From Rhodamnia argentea (lineage: Eukaryota > Streptophyta > Magnoliopsida > Myrtales > Myrtaceae), in assembly GCF_020921035.1 (NCBI RefSeq), contig NC_063151.1:21582934-21646933 (forward strand): 64,000 nucleotides of DNA, in the 5' to 3' direction. The notes beneath the pieces are model-generated. The model was not told the DNA's origin and did not search any database. It worked only from the letters and a program-made list of their open reading frames with translations. This document shows positions 46,264 through 58,020 of the stretch, piece after piece; the stretch's first letter is position 1, and each line of letters opens with the position of its first letter. Both the position numbers and the translations under genes were made by a program.

Positions 46264-47229
46264 GGGCGAAAACTTATCTAAAAAGCTTTAAAAATATTGT
46301 ATAGTGGCCAATTCAATCATAAACTTTTTTAATTGTATCAATTTAGCTCTTAACCTTTTGACCATCTGTCAATTTGTCATAAGTCTTTTAATTGTGCCAA
46401 TTTAGTCCTAAACTTTTGACAATTAATCAATTTAATCATAAACCTTTTGACCATTTACCAATTTAGTCATTCCGGCCAATATTGTCTTGAAATCGCTGAC
46501 TTTAGCGATCTAGTCTGCGCTAACCGTCCTACGTGGCACAATACACGGATAATTATTTTTATTAATTTTTTTATTTTTCCTTTCTTTTATTTTTCCTTTC
46601 CTTCTTCCTGTGGCAAGAGAGATTGACCTTGCTTGTCTTGGAAAAGGCTCGCCCTCAACGGATTTGGAAAGGTTGAGCATCACCAACCTTGGGGGAGGGT
46701 CGAGCCTTGTTGGACTAGCGAGGTCCGGCAACGCGAGGTCGACCCTTGGCCAACGACAGCAAGGGTGAGCCTCACCCAAGGTTAGCAAGGTCGACCTTGC
46801 TGGCCATTACCGAGGCTCGCAATAGACTCAAGGAAGAAGGAAGGAAAAGAAAAAGTAAAGTAAAAATAATAATAAAAAAAATTTCAAAAGAATTTTTCAA
46901 ATATTTAAAATAAAAATGAAATCAACATCGGCTGTCCTATGGTCCTGCCATATAAGACGGCTAGCGTTCACGTCAGCGATTTCCATTCAAAATTGGTTAG
47001 AAAGACTAAATTGACAAATCATTAATAAGTGTAGGACTAAATTGACAAATCCTCAAAATGCTTAATATTAAATTGATAAATTGTCAAAAGATTTACGACT
47101 AAATTGACACAATTTAAACTAAATTGCCATATCGACAAAAAGATTTAGGACTATATTGACACAAGTGAAAGGTTAGGATTGCATTGACAGCCATACCATA
47201 CTTTTAACAGTTTTTGGACAATTTTCCCC
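46264..47229. mobile_element. MULE-like foldback element with GC-rich core
   Basis: The ends GGGCGAAAACTTATC and GGACAATTTTCCCC are inverted repeats, extending about 290 bp into the element through 'aatttagtcataa' phrases mirrored on the right, with CCTACGTGGCAC mirrored near 46945. Between the arms a GC-rich module (46610-46830) is built of GAGGGTCGAGCC, AAGGTCGACCTTGC and AGCCTCACCC. A minus-strand frame (46510-46788) across it matches no known domain. Confidence 0.7.
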
Positions 47230-49557
47230 AGGCGAAGGTGTAAGATTTTAGCAGTTGACCTTAACAAGAAGTGTCAAAGCCAAGGGCTGCACGAATAGCC
47301 TCCGTTGTGATTCGATGTTTGGTGAATACCTCTGAGAAGAAGTTTCACATGTTACCACGATGGTTTGGACACGGAAGAGAAAACCGGCGAAGATAAGGGC
47401 GTTGTGATGTGGGAAACCATCCCGGCTTTGGCGGGTGATCATGAGCCGGTCATACTTGTTTGGGAGTTGGAGATTCCAGATGGTTTCTGTGGGTGCGTCG
47501 ACATATATCTAGACTAGGTGGGATTTGGGTTACTTTCAACAGACTAAACTTCTACGTAAAAAGTAGATCCAACTAAATGTGTCAACGCTTACCATCTTGC
47601 TATCGCTCCCAATGATTCTGTAAAGTAACCATTTGGACTTTTTTGGCATGACCCCATGATCGAAAAGAAAAGAATAAGGTAAAGTGGGCGGGAAAAGAAC
47701 AACTTGTCACTATTTTACCGTTCCTGGATTCTAGAGTTACCGTCCTTGTCAATCTGTTACGTTTGCTCTTGACCGAGTTGGTGCGACCTCTTCCGCTGCC
47801 GACCGAACTAGGACTTTCATCTGATTAGCCCGTTGAATTGACTCTCTCCCCTTATCATCCCCCATCTTCGTGGACTTTCCTAGAGACAAAAACTTCCCTC
47901 CTAGCGGGTGAGATCACCGAAGAAAGAATAAGAAATCACCAACACAATCTTAGTTGGGTCTCCAATTTTTCTATTGTCTTTTGACCATCAACTTGGTTGT
48001 TTTGTATTAGTTTGAAAGGGGTAAATTTGGTCACCCGCCACACTAGCAAGGTACGACTAATCAACCCCATAGGGACTAAGATGCACTGCGAGACTTGATC
48101 AGCATCAGAAGGTCTGCAGACTCGAAATTCATCCTTAACGAGCTCAACTTAGTGCTTACCTCCTCTTCTATCGCTAGTCCTACGATCAAAAACTGCGATG
48201 ATAGAATCATCCGGTGAACTTATATGTTTACAGATATTCTCATTGTATCAATATACCGTTGTTGTGGTATCAAACATTGGACTCGCATGAATCGAGTGGA
48301 CGCAAGAAGTAGCGACATTGGCTATAGAAAACCCCGTCCGGGCAAGGGAAAATTGTCCATAAACTAGCATTACGTCTAGTAGCAGGTGATTCCATTATAA
48401 TTAGCAGCTTCCACTTATCTATTACAAAACTCAATTACAACTATGTATGGTTCCAAGCCCAATCTGTCAATAAAATATGTGCTCAAACTATAAAAGTACT
48501 CTAGCATTTGGGGGGGCTACATCATATTGTACTCATTTGATGATAACTAAGTACAGCCTAGAACATGAATAAATGTGGCTTTTTAAAATATGTCTATTCT
48601 CCTTTAAGTCATTGTTGTCAATAATATTTACATGTATAATATACAGGCTTGTCATCCACTGATCCTAGAAAAATACAAGGTAACAACAGTCGCAAAACCG
48701 GACATGTAAAGTATGGCCTGAAAATTTCAACTTGAAATTAATTGAAATAGATGAACGATTGAAAATTCAGAAAAGAATAATTTGAATATGATTTGCTCCT
48801 TCGCAAATTCAACTCTTTTTTCATTTGAGAGCATGTCGATTTCAGTGTCATATTCTCGAAAATGGAATTTTAATGCAATCTCAAGGGTAAGTTAAACTAT
48901 TTAAATTCTCTCATATATTCATTTATTTATGAAGCATCTCATACAATTCTTTTTTTTTATTTTTTATGATGCATGTTTTTTTGTATCTGTTTATATTGTT
49001 GTTTTGTCAAATGTGAGATTGATCCTCTAATGTCATTATTTGTGACATACGAGTTCAAGAACATTTATTAGTGAAAAATAAGCACTATGAGATTGATCTT
49101 TTAATGTAGTCATTTGTTAAATGTGAGTCAAATATGGGATAGGGGACGCCCCATGGCTAAAATTTTGGAAACCTGGTCATAAACAATTACTTTTAACCCT
49201 ATAATACATATGTTTTAAAATAGAATCATACATCCATAAAAAATATAAGATGGGTATCCTTACAATGTTAAATATTTTAAGGCCTCCTCATACACAATTG
49301 TTTAGACATATAGTATACAGGTGTTTCAAAGTAAAATCTGTATTCTTTAGATGAGTATTACCAAAAATATGCATAATCCTATTGCTTCTTGTACATTGAT
49401 TAGAGATTTATGTCTAAGAATTAAGGAGTCATTATTAGATACCAAAATATGTATAAGAATTAGAGATGCAGAACTAGAGATTCGAGAAGTAAAGAGTTGT
49501 TAAAGTGACTATCAAAAGCAAATTACTGGGTATAGCTCGCACGTAAGAGTGGCTCGT
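47230..49557. other. Intergenic, no recognised gene
   Basis: No gene is seen. 48080-48350 has a moderately open, less AT-rich stretch (SKFILNELNLVLTSSS in one frame), but no family match could be made. The rest is AT-rich. Confidence 0.4.
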
Positions 49558-49610
49558 AACTTAATATCGCACAATTCGACAAAAAAAAAAAAAAACTTAA
49601 TATCGCACAA
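49558..49610. mobile_element. Very short retroposed insertion
   Basis: A 17-bp perfect direct repeat AACTTAATATCGCACAA (49558-49574 and 49594-49610) flanks only TTCGAC plus A13. This is the structure left by target-primed reverse transcription with extreme 5' truncation. Confidence 0.75.
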
Positions 49611-49837
49611 GCTTTATGGAAAATAGTAGGGTAACTAAAGCAAATACGACGTAGTTGATTAGGGGCGTCAGGTAATTCAAGAATTGGAGTTCACCCTTTA
49701 ATGTCCCACCAATGATGTGCTAATATTCTAGGCACAGTCACCTGTGCGGACAAAAGTTTGGATTTAATCCATTTAGGGGATTGTAGGGTGTCCCATGGAT
49801 TTCTAGGTAACCGAGTTGCTGTGTCATGCCACTAAAT

Positions 49838-51280
49838 TACCTTATAATTGAATCCTAAAGCTTTCAAAAAATCTAATTAAGTCTTAAAACTGGGATTGAG
49901 CATAATGGACTGACCGGACTGAGAATCGCTCATACCGGACAGGACCGATGGGTGTGGTCTAGTTTTGGGGAAGCTCGGTCTGGTTTCCTGTCCCTAAAAT
50001 TGAAACCGGCAACCAGACACTCTGATTCCCGATTCCGGAGAGGAACTGGACCGAGGATTTTTGAATTATAAAAAATTATAGAACTGTTATAGTATTACAA
50101 TGATGTTTTCGATTATCGTCTTTCTTTTGTTTTCTGAGCTTCGAGGAAACTATTGATGAACAACTGTTATAGGAACGTCATGCTAGTGCTACAAAAGAAA
50201 CTGTTGGGAGTAAGCTTAGTGTTATCAGGTGAAAACAATTCTTGAGCCGCAGTCCTCTCTAGGAACTCTGTCCTTGAAGTTATTCGAAACTTGTTTTGCT
50301 TAAAGAGAACAACTTCAAATGCATTAATAGGTTGGGATATCATGAGATATTGGACAATTTATAGGTTTCATTGGATTACTCGGGAATCGGACCGGACCGG
50401 TCGATCCAGTCCCCGGTTTCTAAAATTGAGAACCAGGACTACTTGTCCGATTTGTTCTTAAGGGGAATCGGACTGGACTGAAAACCGATCACCCCCACCT
50501 AAAACTTATCAAATTGGTGTAATCAAGTCTTTTAATTAACTCTGTTCAATTTAGCTAATAGAAAAGCCAACATGCCTTTTTGCATTTTCTCTATCCTACC
50601 CGACGCTAATATGACTAAAACGACATTGTTTTGATCAAAATAAATCTTTTTTTTAATAAAAATCTTATTTCTGACAAAAAATAAAAATTTTATTTAAGCT
50701 ATATTAAAAAATAAGCAAACTTCAAAAAGAAAAGAAAAAAAAAAGCAAGAGGAAAACGCAAGTCGTCGCCGTCACCATCGCAGCGTTGTCACCACCGAGA
50801 AGGGCTGGCGATGGTGAGGGGATGGTCGGTGGGGGTTGCAACCCTCACCTAGACCCGACGGGGCTCGCCGGGCCTCGGCCATCGTCCGTCCTTCCTAGCA
50901 ATGTTTGGGAGGCAACCGTGAGGGCTCACCCGAGTTTTTCCTTTTTTTTCTTTATGTGTTTTTGTTTGCTTATTTTTAATATAATTTAAATAATTTTTTT
51001 GTTAAAAAAATTGAAATTTGACCAAAACGATGTTGTTGTAGCCTTATATTTCATGTTTTAGTCACGTTATTGCATGTAGAAGAGAGAAAATTTATAAAAA
51101 GAAAAATAACATCAGCATTTTCTGTTAGTTAATTTTGATTTAATTAATGTGGAAGGACTTGATTGCACAAATTTGACAAATTTTAGGAATTAATTGAATT
51201 TTTTAAAATTTTAAGAACTCAATTACACTTTCATAGCAAGCTTTAAGACTTTTAGTACACTTATTATAATTTTTTTTATA
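49838..51280. mobile_element. MULE-like element with GC-rich core, host of a nested hAT
   Basis: The left arm has 'attgaatcctaaagc... aattaagtcttaaaac'. The right arm has the mirrored 'gacttgattgcac... aattaattgaatt... ctcaattacac'. A GC-rich module lies at 50755-50935. Exact ends are uncertain. The short ORF 50786-50989 sits in the GC module and matches nothing. Confidence 0.5.
49892..50498. mobile_element. hAT-like element nested in the MULE-like element
   Basis: Starts GGGATTGAGCATAATGGAC and ends GATCACCCCCAC. It is flanked by TTAAAACT (49884-49891) and CTAAAACT (50499-50506), an 8-bp duplication with one mismatch, as expected for hAT. Subterminal GGACCGGACCGGTC-type repeats are mirrored at both ends. 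It has no transposase. A fragment of the same family appears at about 15949. Confidence 0.75.
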
Positions 51281-52464
51281 ATCTAAGTTTTTGATATAGG
51301 GACACCAACTTATGAGTGCCATGACTCATATGTTTTAAACAACTATTCCCACAATTTCTCAAACCCACCGACACCAATCAAACGTTATTCAAAAGATTCC
51401 CCATTAAATATTGGCCAATTGCGTGCGTGTGTGCGTGGAGATTTTGCCCAAATGATTATATAAAGTTGCAATGGGGCCATTGATGTGACGATAATCTCCA
51501 CAGGAGCAAACATTCTTGTGTAATCGGAAAGAGAAAGAAAGCGAACGTAGTGGGTGGCGACCGATGAAGAGGCCGAGGCCAGCCGGTCAGGCCGGCCAGG
51601 GATCGAAGACGCGGTCGCACGATCGAAGTTGGAGGGCGAGTGAGCCAATCTTGGGGGGCTTTCGTGGAGCCGAATCGTACCTGACATGGGGGTCGAGCTC
51701 AATTCTTTCTGGGAGCGAGGTTAAAAAAACGCTTTTGCCCTTTTCCCCCCTCAACTGAGCTTTCGTTTTGATGATTTCTACGGTGATCAGATCGGCTAGT
51801 CACACTCTCTCTCCTTCTTTAATTCCACTGAAATCTTGTGTTGGAACTTTGCGATGATAGGTCCCTCTGCGATCGATCTAGTTTGACTGTTCAAGACTAA
51901 CCATTTTTCCGGGCGCGATCACGCATGTCGATAACAGGTCGACCTAGTCATTAGTACTCTCGAGGATCCGTCGTTCGTTTGGTGTTGTGAAACTCCATGC
52001 GTGTGTCGTATGCTTTTATCCTCTAGAATTTGCTTCTCGTGAAAATGTGGTGTCCGATCCTTTTAAGCCACTCGGCTGATTTTGGGGGAGGGCTAGAGAA
52101 AATCATGAGCGGGCAGTGAGTAAAATAGGAGGTTTGGCTGGAGGAAAGTTGCTTTCGCCGCGCTTGTGAGTAGCTGAAGAGTTCCCGGTGGACGATCATA
52201 TTAGGTTTTAATTGAGGCAATCATACAGCTTATTCAGAAGGATTTCCTTAGAATAAGAGAGTCGAAACCTATGCGCTTTCCCTAGCTTTCAAGAAAGTCA
52301 ATTTTTGGGGAAAATCTCATCCTGTATGAAACATGTGACAGAATTAAAACCTAGTCTGAATAAATTGAACAACATTGGTGCCCTGCACTTGATCCTAGTT
52401 CTTCTAATTTTCTTCTCTTCCTCTCTTGTTTTTTCTTTTTTGCTTTTCCCTTTGCCCTTTGCCT

Positions 52465-52476
52465 CCTTACGTAAGG
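52465..52476. promoter_or_regulatory. Perfect 12-bp palindrome with ACGT core
   Basis: CCTTACGTAAGG is a perfect palindrome about 120 bp upstream of the TATA box, inside a wider inverted repeat (CCCTTTGCCT ... AGGCAAAGGG). ACGT-core palindromes are typical bZIP sites, but binding here is inference. Confidence 0.4.
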
Positions 52477-52583
52477 CAAAGGGAATATGGCACTAACGCA
52501 AATAACACAAAATGCAAGGGCATAACTGCAAAGGCGCAGTTATGCCATTATTGAGAGGAATGATTAAGACCTTCTTGAGTGGC

Positions 52584-52591
52584 TATAAATA
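52584..52591 (+). promoter_or_regulatory. TATA box of NSP2
   Basis: TATAAATA lies 196 bp before the start codon, within the small inverted repeat GGCTAT-AAATAA-ATAGCC. Confidence 0.6.
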
Positions 52592-52779
52592 AATAGCCAA
52601 AGCCCATCTTATAGTCCAGCAAAGACGTCTTAAGTCCTTAATTATAACATCTAATCTCGATCCCTTCCAACAAACACTGTCTCACGCTTCATCGCCATCC
52701 TCTCTCCACACCCTTTTGTATCGATTAATACACTCCCACAAGCACCTGAAACACTTCTCTCTCGGAAATTTTTCCCTTA

Positions 52780-54498
52780 ATGGCTATGGCTATGGCCATT
52801 GACGATGCCACGGGGCTCGACTTCTCGGCTCATAGCACCTCCACCACCACCACCACCACCACCACCATGGCAGACGATGAATATGGCTGCAACTGGAATG
52901 ATTGGTCGCCGGTGGTTGATTGGAACGCTCTCTCCGGCGGCCAAGATGATTTTCAGGACCTAATCGAGTCCATGATAGATGAGAGCGGGCTTCAGCCGGC
53001 TCGATCTGCAGTGAATTACCAGGAGGGATGCAACTCTCCGTCCACCGACACGACCATGTTCACCGACGAGGAAGCCAGCGGGGGTGACTTGAAAGGGTTG
53101 AGGCTGGTTCACTTGTTGATGGCCGCCGCCGAGGCCCTGACTGGGGTGAACAAATGCCATGAACTGGCTCGGGTGATATTGGTTCGGCTCAAGGAGTTGG
53201 TGTCCCCAACTGATGGAACTAACATGGAGAGGTAAACAATTTGACTAGCTAAAATGAGTATTTAATTCAGATTAATTTGTAGTTGTGTACAGTCGTCTTC
53301 CAATCAATCGCACTCCCATGAAATTTATTCTGTCTTCTCGTCTATTGTGGTCCTGTTAAATTTAACCAGATCATTCTCGTCATAGGGGAAATAATGTTGC
53401 TTTATAATGATAAAAAACCGTAGATTGACGTAAAATTTTTGTTGTTTAATCAACAGATTGGCAGCACATTTCACGGAGGCCCTACAGGGATTGCTAGAAG
53501 GTGCCGGTGGCGGTCACGGCAAGCACCCGACAAGCGGTGGGCCCCAACGCGACGACCACCACCATCACCACCAAGCGGATGTTCTTGCCGCTTTTCAGCT
53601 AATGCAAGACATGTCGCCCTACATCAAGTTCGGGCACTTCACCGCAAACCAGGCCATTCTAGAAGCCGTCACTCAGCACCGGCGAGTCCATATCGTGGAC
53701 TATGATATCATGGAGGGGATCCAATGGGCGTCGCTCATGCAAGCTCTGGTCTCTAGGAAGGACGGCCCCCCGGTCCCGCATCTCAGGATCACGGCCTTGT
53801 CGAGAGGCGGAAACGGTCGCCGCTCAATTGGGACCGTCCAAGAGACGGGCCGTCGCCTGACTGCGTTCGCCTCATCGATTGGTCAGCCATTTTCGTTCCA
53901 CCAATGTAGGTTGGACTCGGACGAAACATTTCGTCCGTCTTCCCTAAAGTTAGTGAGAGGTGAGGCATTGATATTCAACTGCATGCTGCACCTCCCTCAC
54001 TTCAGTTACCGGGCACCCGAGTCCGTGGCTTCCTTCTTATCCGGAGCCAAGACGCTGAACCCTAGACTCGTGACTCTGGTGGAGGAAGAATTGGGGCCGA
54101 TTGGGGTCCAAGGGTTCGTGAGCCGATTCATAGACTCCCTGCATCACTACTCCGCCATGTACGACTCGCTTGAGGCAGGGTTTCCGATGCAGTGCCGGGC
54201 TCGAGCTCTGGTGGAGAGGGTCTTCCTGGGGCCCCAGATAATTGGATCATTGGCTCGGATATACCGGACATGCAGCGACGAGGAGGGCGGCTCGTGGCGG
54301 CAGTGGTTGGGTGCAACGGGGTTTAGGCCTGTGGACATAAGCTTTGCCAATCATTGCCAAGCCAAGCTCTTGTTGGGGCTATTCAATGATGGGTATAGGG
54401 TGGAGGAGTTGGCCAACAACAGGCTCGTCTTGGGATGGAAATCTCGTCGTCTACTCTCAGCCTCCATTTGGAGTTCGCCCTTTGATTCTGATCTGTAA
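52780..54498 (+). CDS. NSP2: GRAS transcription factor, NSP2 type (two exons)
   Basis: Nuclear GRAS regulator. In legumes NSP2 works with NSP1 in Nod- and Myc-factor signalling and drives strigolactone-biosynthesis genes. Exon 1 is 52780-53231, intron 53232-53456 (GTAAAC...CAACAG) and exon 2 53457-54498, giving 497 residues. The N-terminus has a Thr run from (CCA)n, then [10 protein letters not shown] and [11 protein letters not shown] typical of NSP2. GRAS parts follow in order: [14 protein letters not shown] (LHRI), the VHIID-type motif [20 protein letters not shown], a [19 protein letters not shown] region (PFYRE part), and a SAW end finishing [17 protein letters not shown] His5 run lies early in exon 2 at codons for DDHHHHHQ. 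The DYDIMEG variant and the WNDWSP start separate it from the SCL6/HAM and DELLA groups. The intron within NMER|LAAHF is odd, because NSP2 genes I know are intronless. A miR171-class site lies in exon 1. Confidence 0.93.
53171..53190 (+). promoter_or_regulatory. miR171-class target site in NSP2 mRNA
   Basis: GGGTGATATTGGTTCGGCTC in exon 1 (codons around RVILVRL) is complementary to the miR171h-type miRNA that cleaves NSP2 in legumes and other angiosperms, with only the first base off from the pairing I recall. It suggests post-transcriptional control tied to mycorrhiza or nutrient status. Pairing was judged from memory of the miRNA. Confidence 0.75.
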
Positions 54499-57400
54499 AT
54501 CTATTAATTTACTTAGTTTCAAAGTGTTTCTTAGGCCAATAATTTTCCCCTTGTGAGGCCCAATGATGTGACCGACCAAGTTTTTTTTTGTTCTTGTCCA
54601 AAAAAATTTGGTTTCCAAAATAAATGCGGCTCTACTTGCAGATTCTAGATTTTCATCCTTGTATTATTTTGTATTGATACAATTAATTTTGTGAATGATG
54701 TGGCTCATTAGTCATTACCATAAGTCGTCACTCCATCGACATACGGGGTCCAACTTTTACTTCACACGACCTTACATAGTTTCGGCACTATTCGCCTTGA
54801 ACTTCACCAAAATACACTTGAAGATCTTCCACATTTGGGATTATAACGACGAATCAGTTGACTAATTAGTCAGGAAGTCCTAAAAAAGAGAGAACACATG
54901 AATCCATTCTTACCTTACGTCTGAATGCGTGATTATGGATTATTGTCTCTCTTAAAATCTTTTCTTAGGTGGTAGAGAACAAAACTCGGTCAACTAGCCC
55001 TCGAATCAAGGAGAACTTGGGTGGCTTGAATGGGAAATAGGTCATGCTTTGTGAACGTTTATCATGAAGAGCCAATTATAAGATTTACCATACAGATCTC
55101 TTGAGTTCTAACCTAATAAAATAACGTGGATCGACTCGGATAAGGCTCAATTTGGATATCTTTTTTCTCAATGGAGTCGTATATGCTTCCCACTCGTCGT
55201 GACTAACCCTAATCAAATGTGAGTTTCGACATTTGAAATCGCTTCGATCTGTACCTTTCTTTTGGATCCAATCGGTACATAAAAGCGACTTGACAAGCAA
55301 AAAAAAAAACAAAGAAAAAAGAAATTCAAATGAGAAAGTATGCCGCAAAAGAAAAAGGAATAAGCAGAAAAGAAAAAAAAAAAAGGAGCATTTAAATGAC
55401 TTTATAGACAAATTTGCCTGTGATTTTCAATCTTGATTTTCATTTCCAAGTGTGGGCCGTCATTTGCAGCTTGCAAGACATAGTTTAATAAGAAAGAGAG
55501 CTTGTTGGTTGTTGGCAAATCACAGTCGTCTTTCATGTGAATGTCTCGTTTCTTTAAGGGCGAAACACCAAAAACATTGGGAGATTCCTCAGAATGTTCT
55601 CCCCGAACCTTATAAACTAGTCTCGGACTTGGCTAAATTCACAAGCTCGAAGGGAGGACTGGGGCTCACTTCTAGACGATCCTCTCCCCGAAGATGCTCC
55701 TGCATTGGCCCCTAAACTCCATATTAAACTTCTGACCAAAAAGAAAGAAAAGAAAGAGAAAACCCCATATTAAACTATCATGTGTGCAATAAATAACGCA
55801 AAGCGTGCCCCAATCACTCCAAAAATGACTATGTTGGTGGACATTTGTTTATGTCTACCTTCAGCTTTATTATATATGCACAGGCACGTCACAACTTTTC
55901 GCGCTTGGTAGGCTGACGATTGGCGAAATCATCTAAAGTATGGTAATAAAAATAAAAAACCCGAAGTGCGTCATGCATGCACCTGAGGAAACTCATTAAA
56001 AGAATTTCAAGATACAGCGTCTTCATTGTATTATTTTTATTATTATTTCACAATGATATGATCAGCCTTTCTAGGACGTTGCTTGTTTTTTTTTTTTTTT
56101 TTTTCTAATTGGCTCCGTTTATGTCCCCCTTCAGACGGGACTTGGCATTTGAAGGAGAACTTGTCCGGGGCTTTAATCGTGCTCTTCTTGTCCTTGGGTG
56201 AGTTGCGGAATTGATGAAGTGAATCGAGTCGGTTTTGGATCTTCAAGACTTGTTTGGTAAGTGTTATTGCTGAATCGACCCGAGGCAACTCCGAGGTCGG
56301 GCGATAACTCCACCATCCAGTGATTGAACATTTCACGAAACAATTTTTTTCAGAGATAGATCAATTAGTGTGGGTGTGTGGCACGTCATAGTTAGCTAAG
56401 TCGACCTAAATAATGACAAGAAAGGTATAAGTACAAGAGCTGGAAATTAAAGTAAAGTTAATCAAGGACTGTACGGGAAGTGAGGCAAAATTAATGCGAA
56501 GAATGCGAAAATAAAATGGAAATCAAAGCGTATAGACTGAAAACGAAATCTCTAGACTGTAGTCATAGTTGAAACTGAAGCCAAGAGGAAAGTTACAAGA
56601 CACTCGATGCTCAATTGAAACATCGACTACATTGGTATTTTGCAACAAACACCGCGGATTACAAAGCTTAACACTAAAACTAAAATCAAAGTGCAAAGAC
56701 ATTGTATTGCAAAGGGAAGAAAAAAAACCCTCTGGACAAAATTTTGTCAAGGTTTTGGTCTGACCTGAGCGTGCGGCCGTTCTTCCTCCGCATTCCTTCA
56801 AAATAATAATCTTGAATTCCCTTCAACAGTTACTAAAATGCTCTCACGTCTCAATGATTTTCTCCATTTGCCAGGATAGCAACTTTTATGCCGTCTTGCA
56901 TCTCTCTTCACGTCCGAGCCAATTCAGATTTATGACTATTACTCCTCTTCTTGGATTCAAGCATGTCAAAATTCCTTCTTCTATAACTCTGGTTGGAGCC
57001 GACTCTTAATAGGCATCAAGTTGAGCTCGAACTGAATATGGCTTGGTATTTCTCTACTTTGACTTGTCTCTTTGGTACACATCTGTGTCGATGTCGATCT
57101 TACATCCGGGCCATGATTTAATGCCACCAGCAGTAAGATAGGAGTAGAATGGATCACTTACAGCTCACGGCTAAAAGTAAGTTGTCCGGACCGATATCTC
57201 ATGCGGAGATCTTGATCTAGGTTTCTGCATTTGAACGGTCCCAATGGGATTATGCCCACCCCTGTTTTTGACCCTTGCTCTTTTTTTTTTTTTTTTGTGG
57301 GGGGGGGGTGGTAATTTCTTACTGAAACAGGTATCTACTATGATTTAACTTCAGAGTGGAATAAACGAATCCGACTAGCTACAATTAACTATTTAAGTCA

Positions 57401-58020
57401 TTCGTTACTTCAATATTATCATGTCGTGGCTTTAAATTTGGATTACGACATAGGTTTATGGACCCTCTTCTTGCTTATATACATTGAGGCACATATACAT
57501 GTGATCCTCACTGAAATATATACACGATGTGTGAATAGTGCAAAACATAGTTTGGGATCTTGTGAGTAGCAGCGAGTAGACAAAACAACAGTACTCTCTC
57601 CCAAATAGTCCGTCAACAGTAGTCTTCAGACTCTTCACATTACCAGATTTTTATAGACGTGATTAGTTGATTGTCATGAGCTTGAAAGGTTCACGGGCTC
57701 GCATCTGGGTCGAGTTGGGCTTGGGTCTTTTGAAAGTGATCCGACCCAAATTGACTGATTTAACCCCTTTTGAGTTTTCACCCAAATCCATATATCTAAT
57801 GACTCATATTCAACATATACACGACCTAAATCATATTGCTAAAATACTTTCCTATTTAACCAAATATAGAAGATTTAGGTGAGAACGTGGAGTGAGCGAT
57901 CGTGAAATCGAGTGGGGGCCTACGTGTGAGAGAGAATGGAGAGTCATAAAGGTGTGTTAGGTCTAAGCAAATTGTGAACCCATTTAACGAGTGAGCTTCA
58001 CCATTTTTATAGTTATGTTA
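54499..58020. other. Intergenic, no recognised gene
   Basis: It contains probable NSP2 3' UTR to about 54700. ORFs at 55452-55715 (+), 56043-56336 (-) and 56523-56801 (-) have no motif I recognise. The 56500-57010 stretch is less AT-rich and might be old retroelement DNA. A T16/G9 run is at about 57280-57309. Confidence 0.4.

Larger units (their letters stand above)
51281..52779 (+). promoter_or_regulatory. Region upstream of NSP2
   Basis: 51420-51760 is GC-richer, with a TATA-like GATTATATAAAG (51453) and a frame at 51516-51758 of unknown nature. It might be a remnant exon or an upstream transcript. 52370-52500 has pyrimidine-rich sequence. The likely core promoter of NSP2 is at 52584. Confidence 0.4.

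Noticed and set aside
46510..46788. 92-codon minus-strand ORF in the GC core of the MULE-like element
   Set aside because: The core is made of repeated AGGTCGACC/GAGCCTCACC phrases. The frame is not shared with other cores, so a captured gene is not supported.
51516..51758. 80-codon ORF upstream of NSP2 as an independent gene
   Set aside because: GC-richer and near a TATA-like site, but no homology is recognised and it has overlapping frames on both strands. Kept only as an uncertain leader or remnant.
53540..53570. His-rich run in NSP2 as a frameshift or assembly error
   Set aside because: The frame is continuous into [14 protein letters not shown], a conserved GRAS stretch, so the CAC/CAT repeat is real low-complexity coding sequence.
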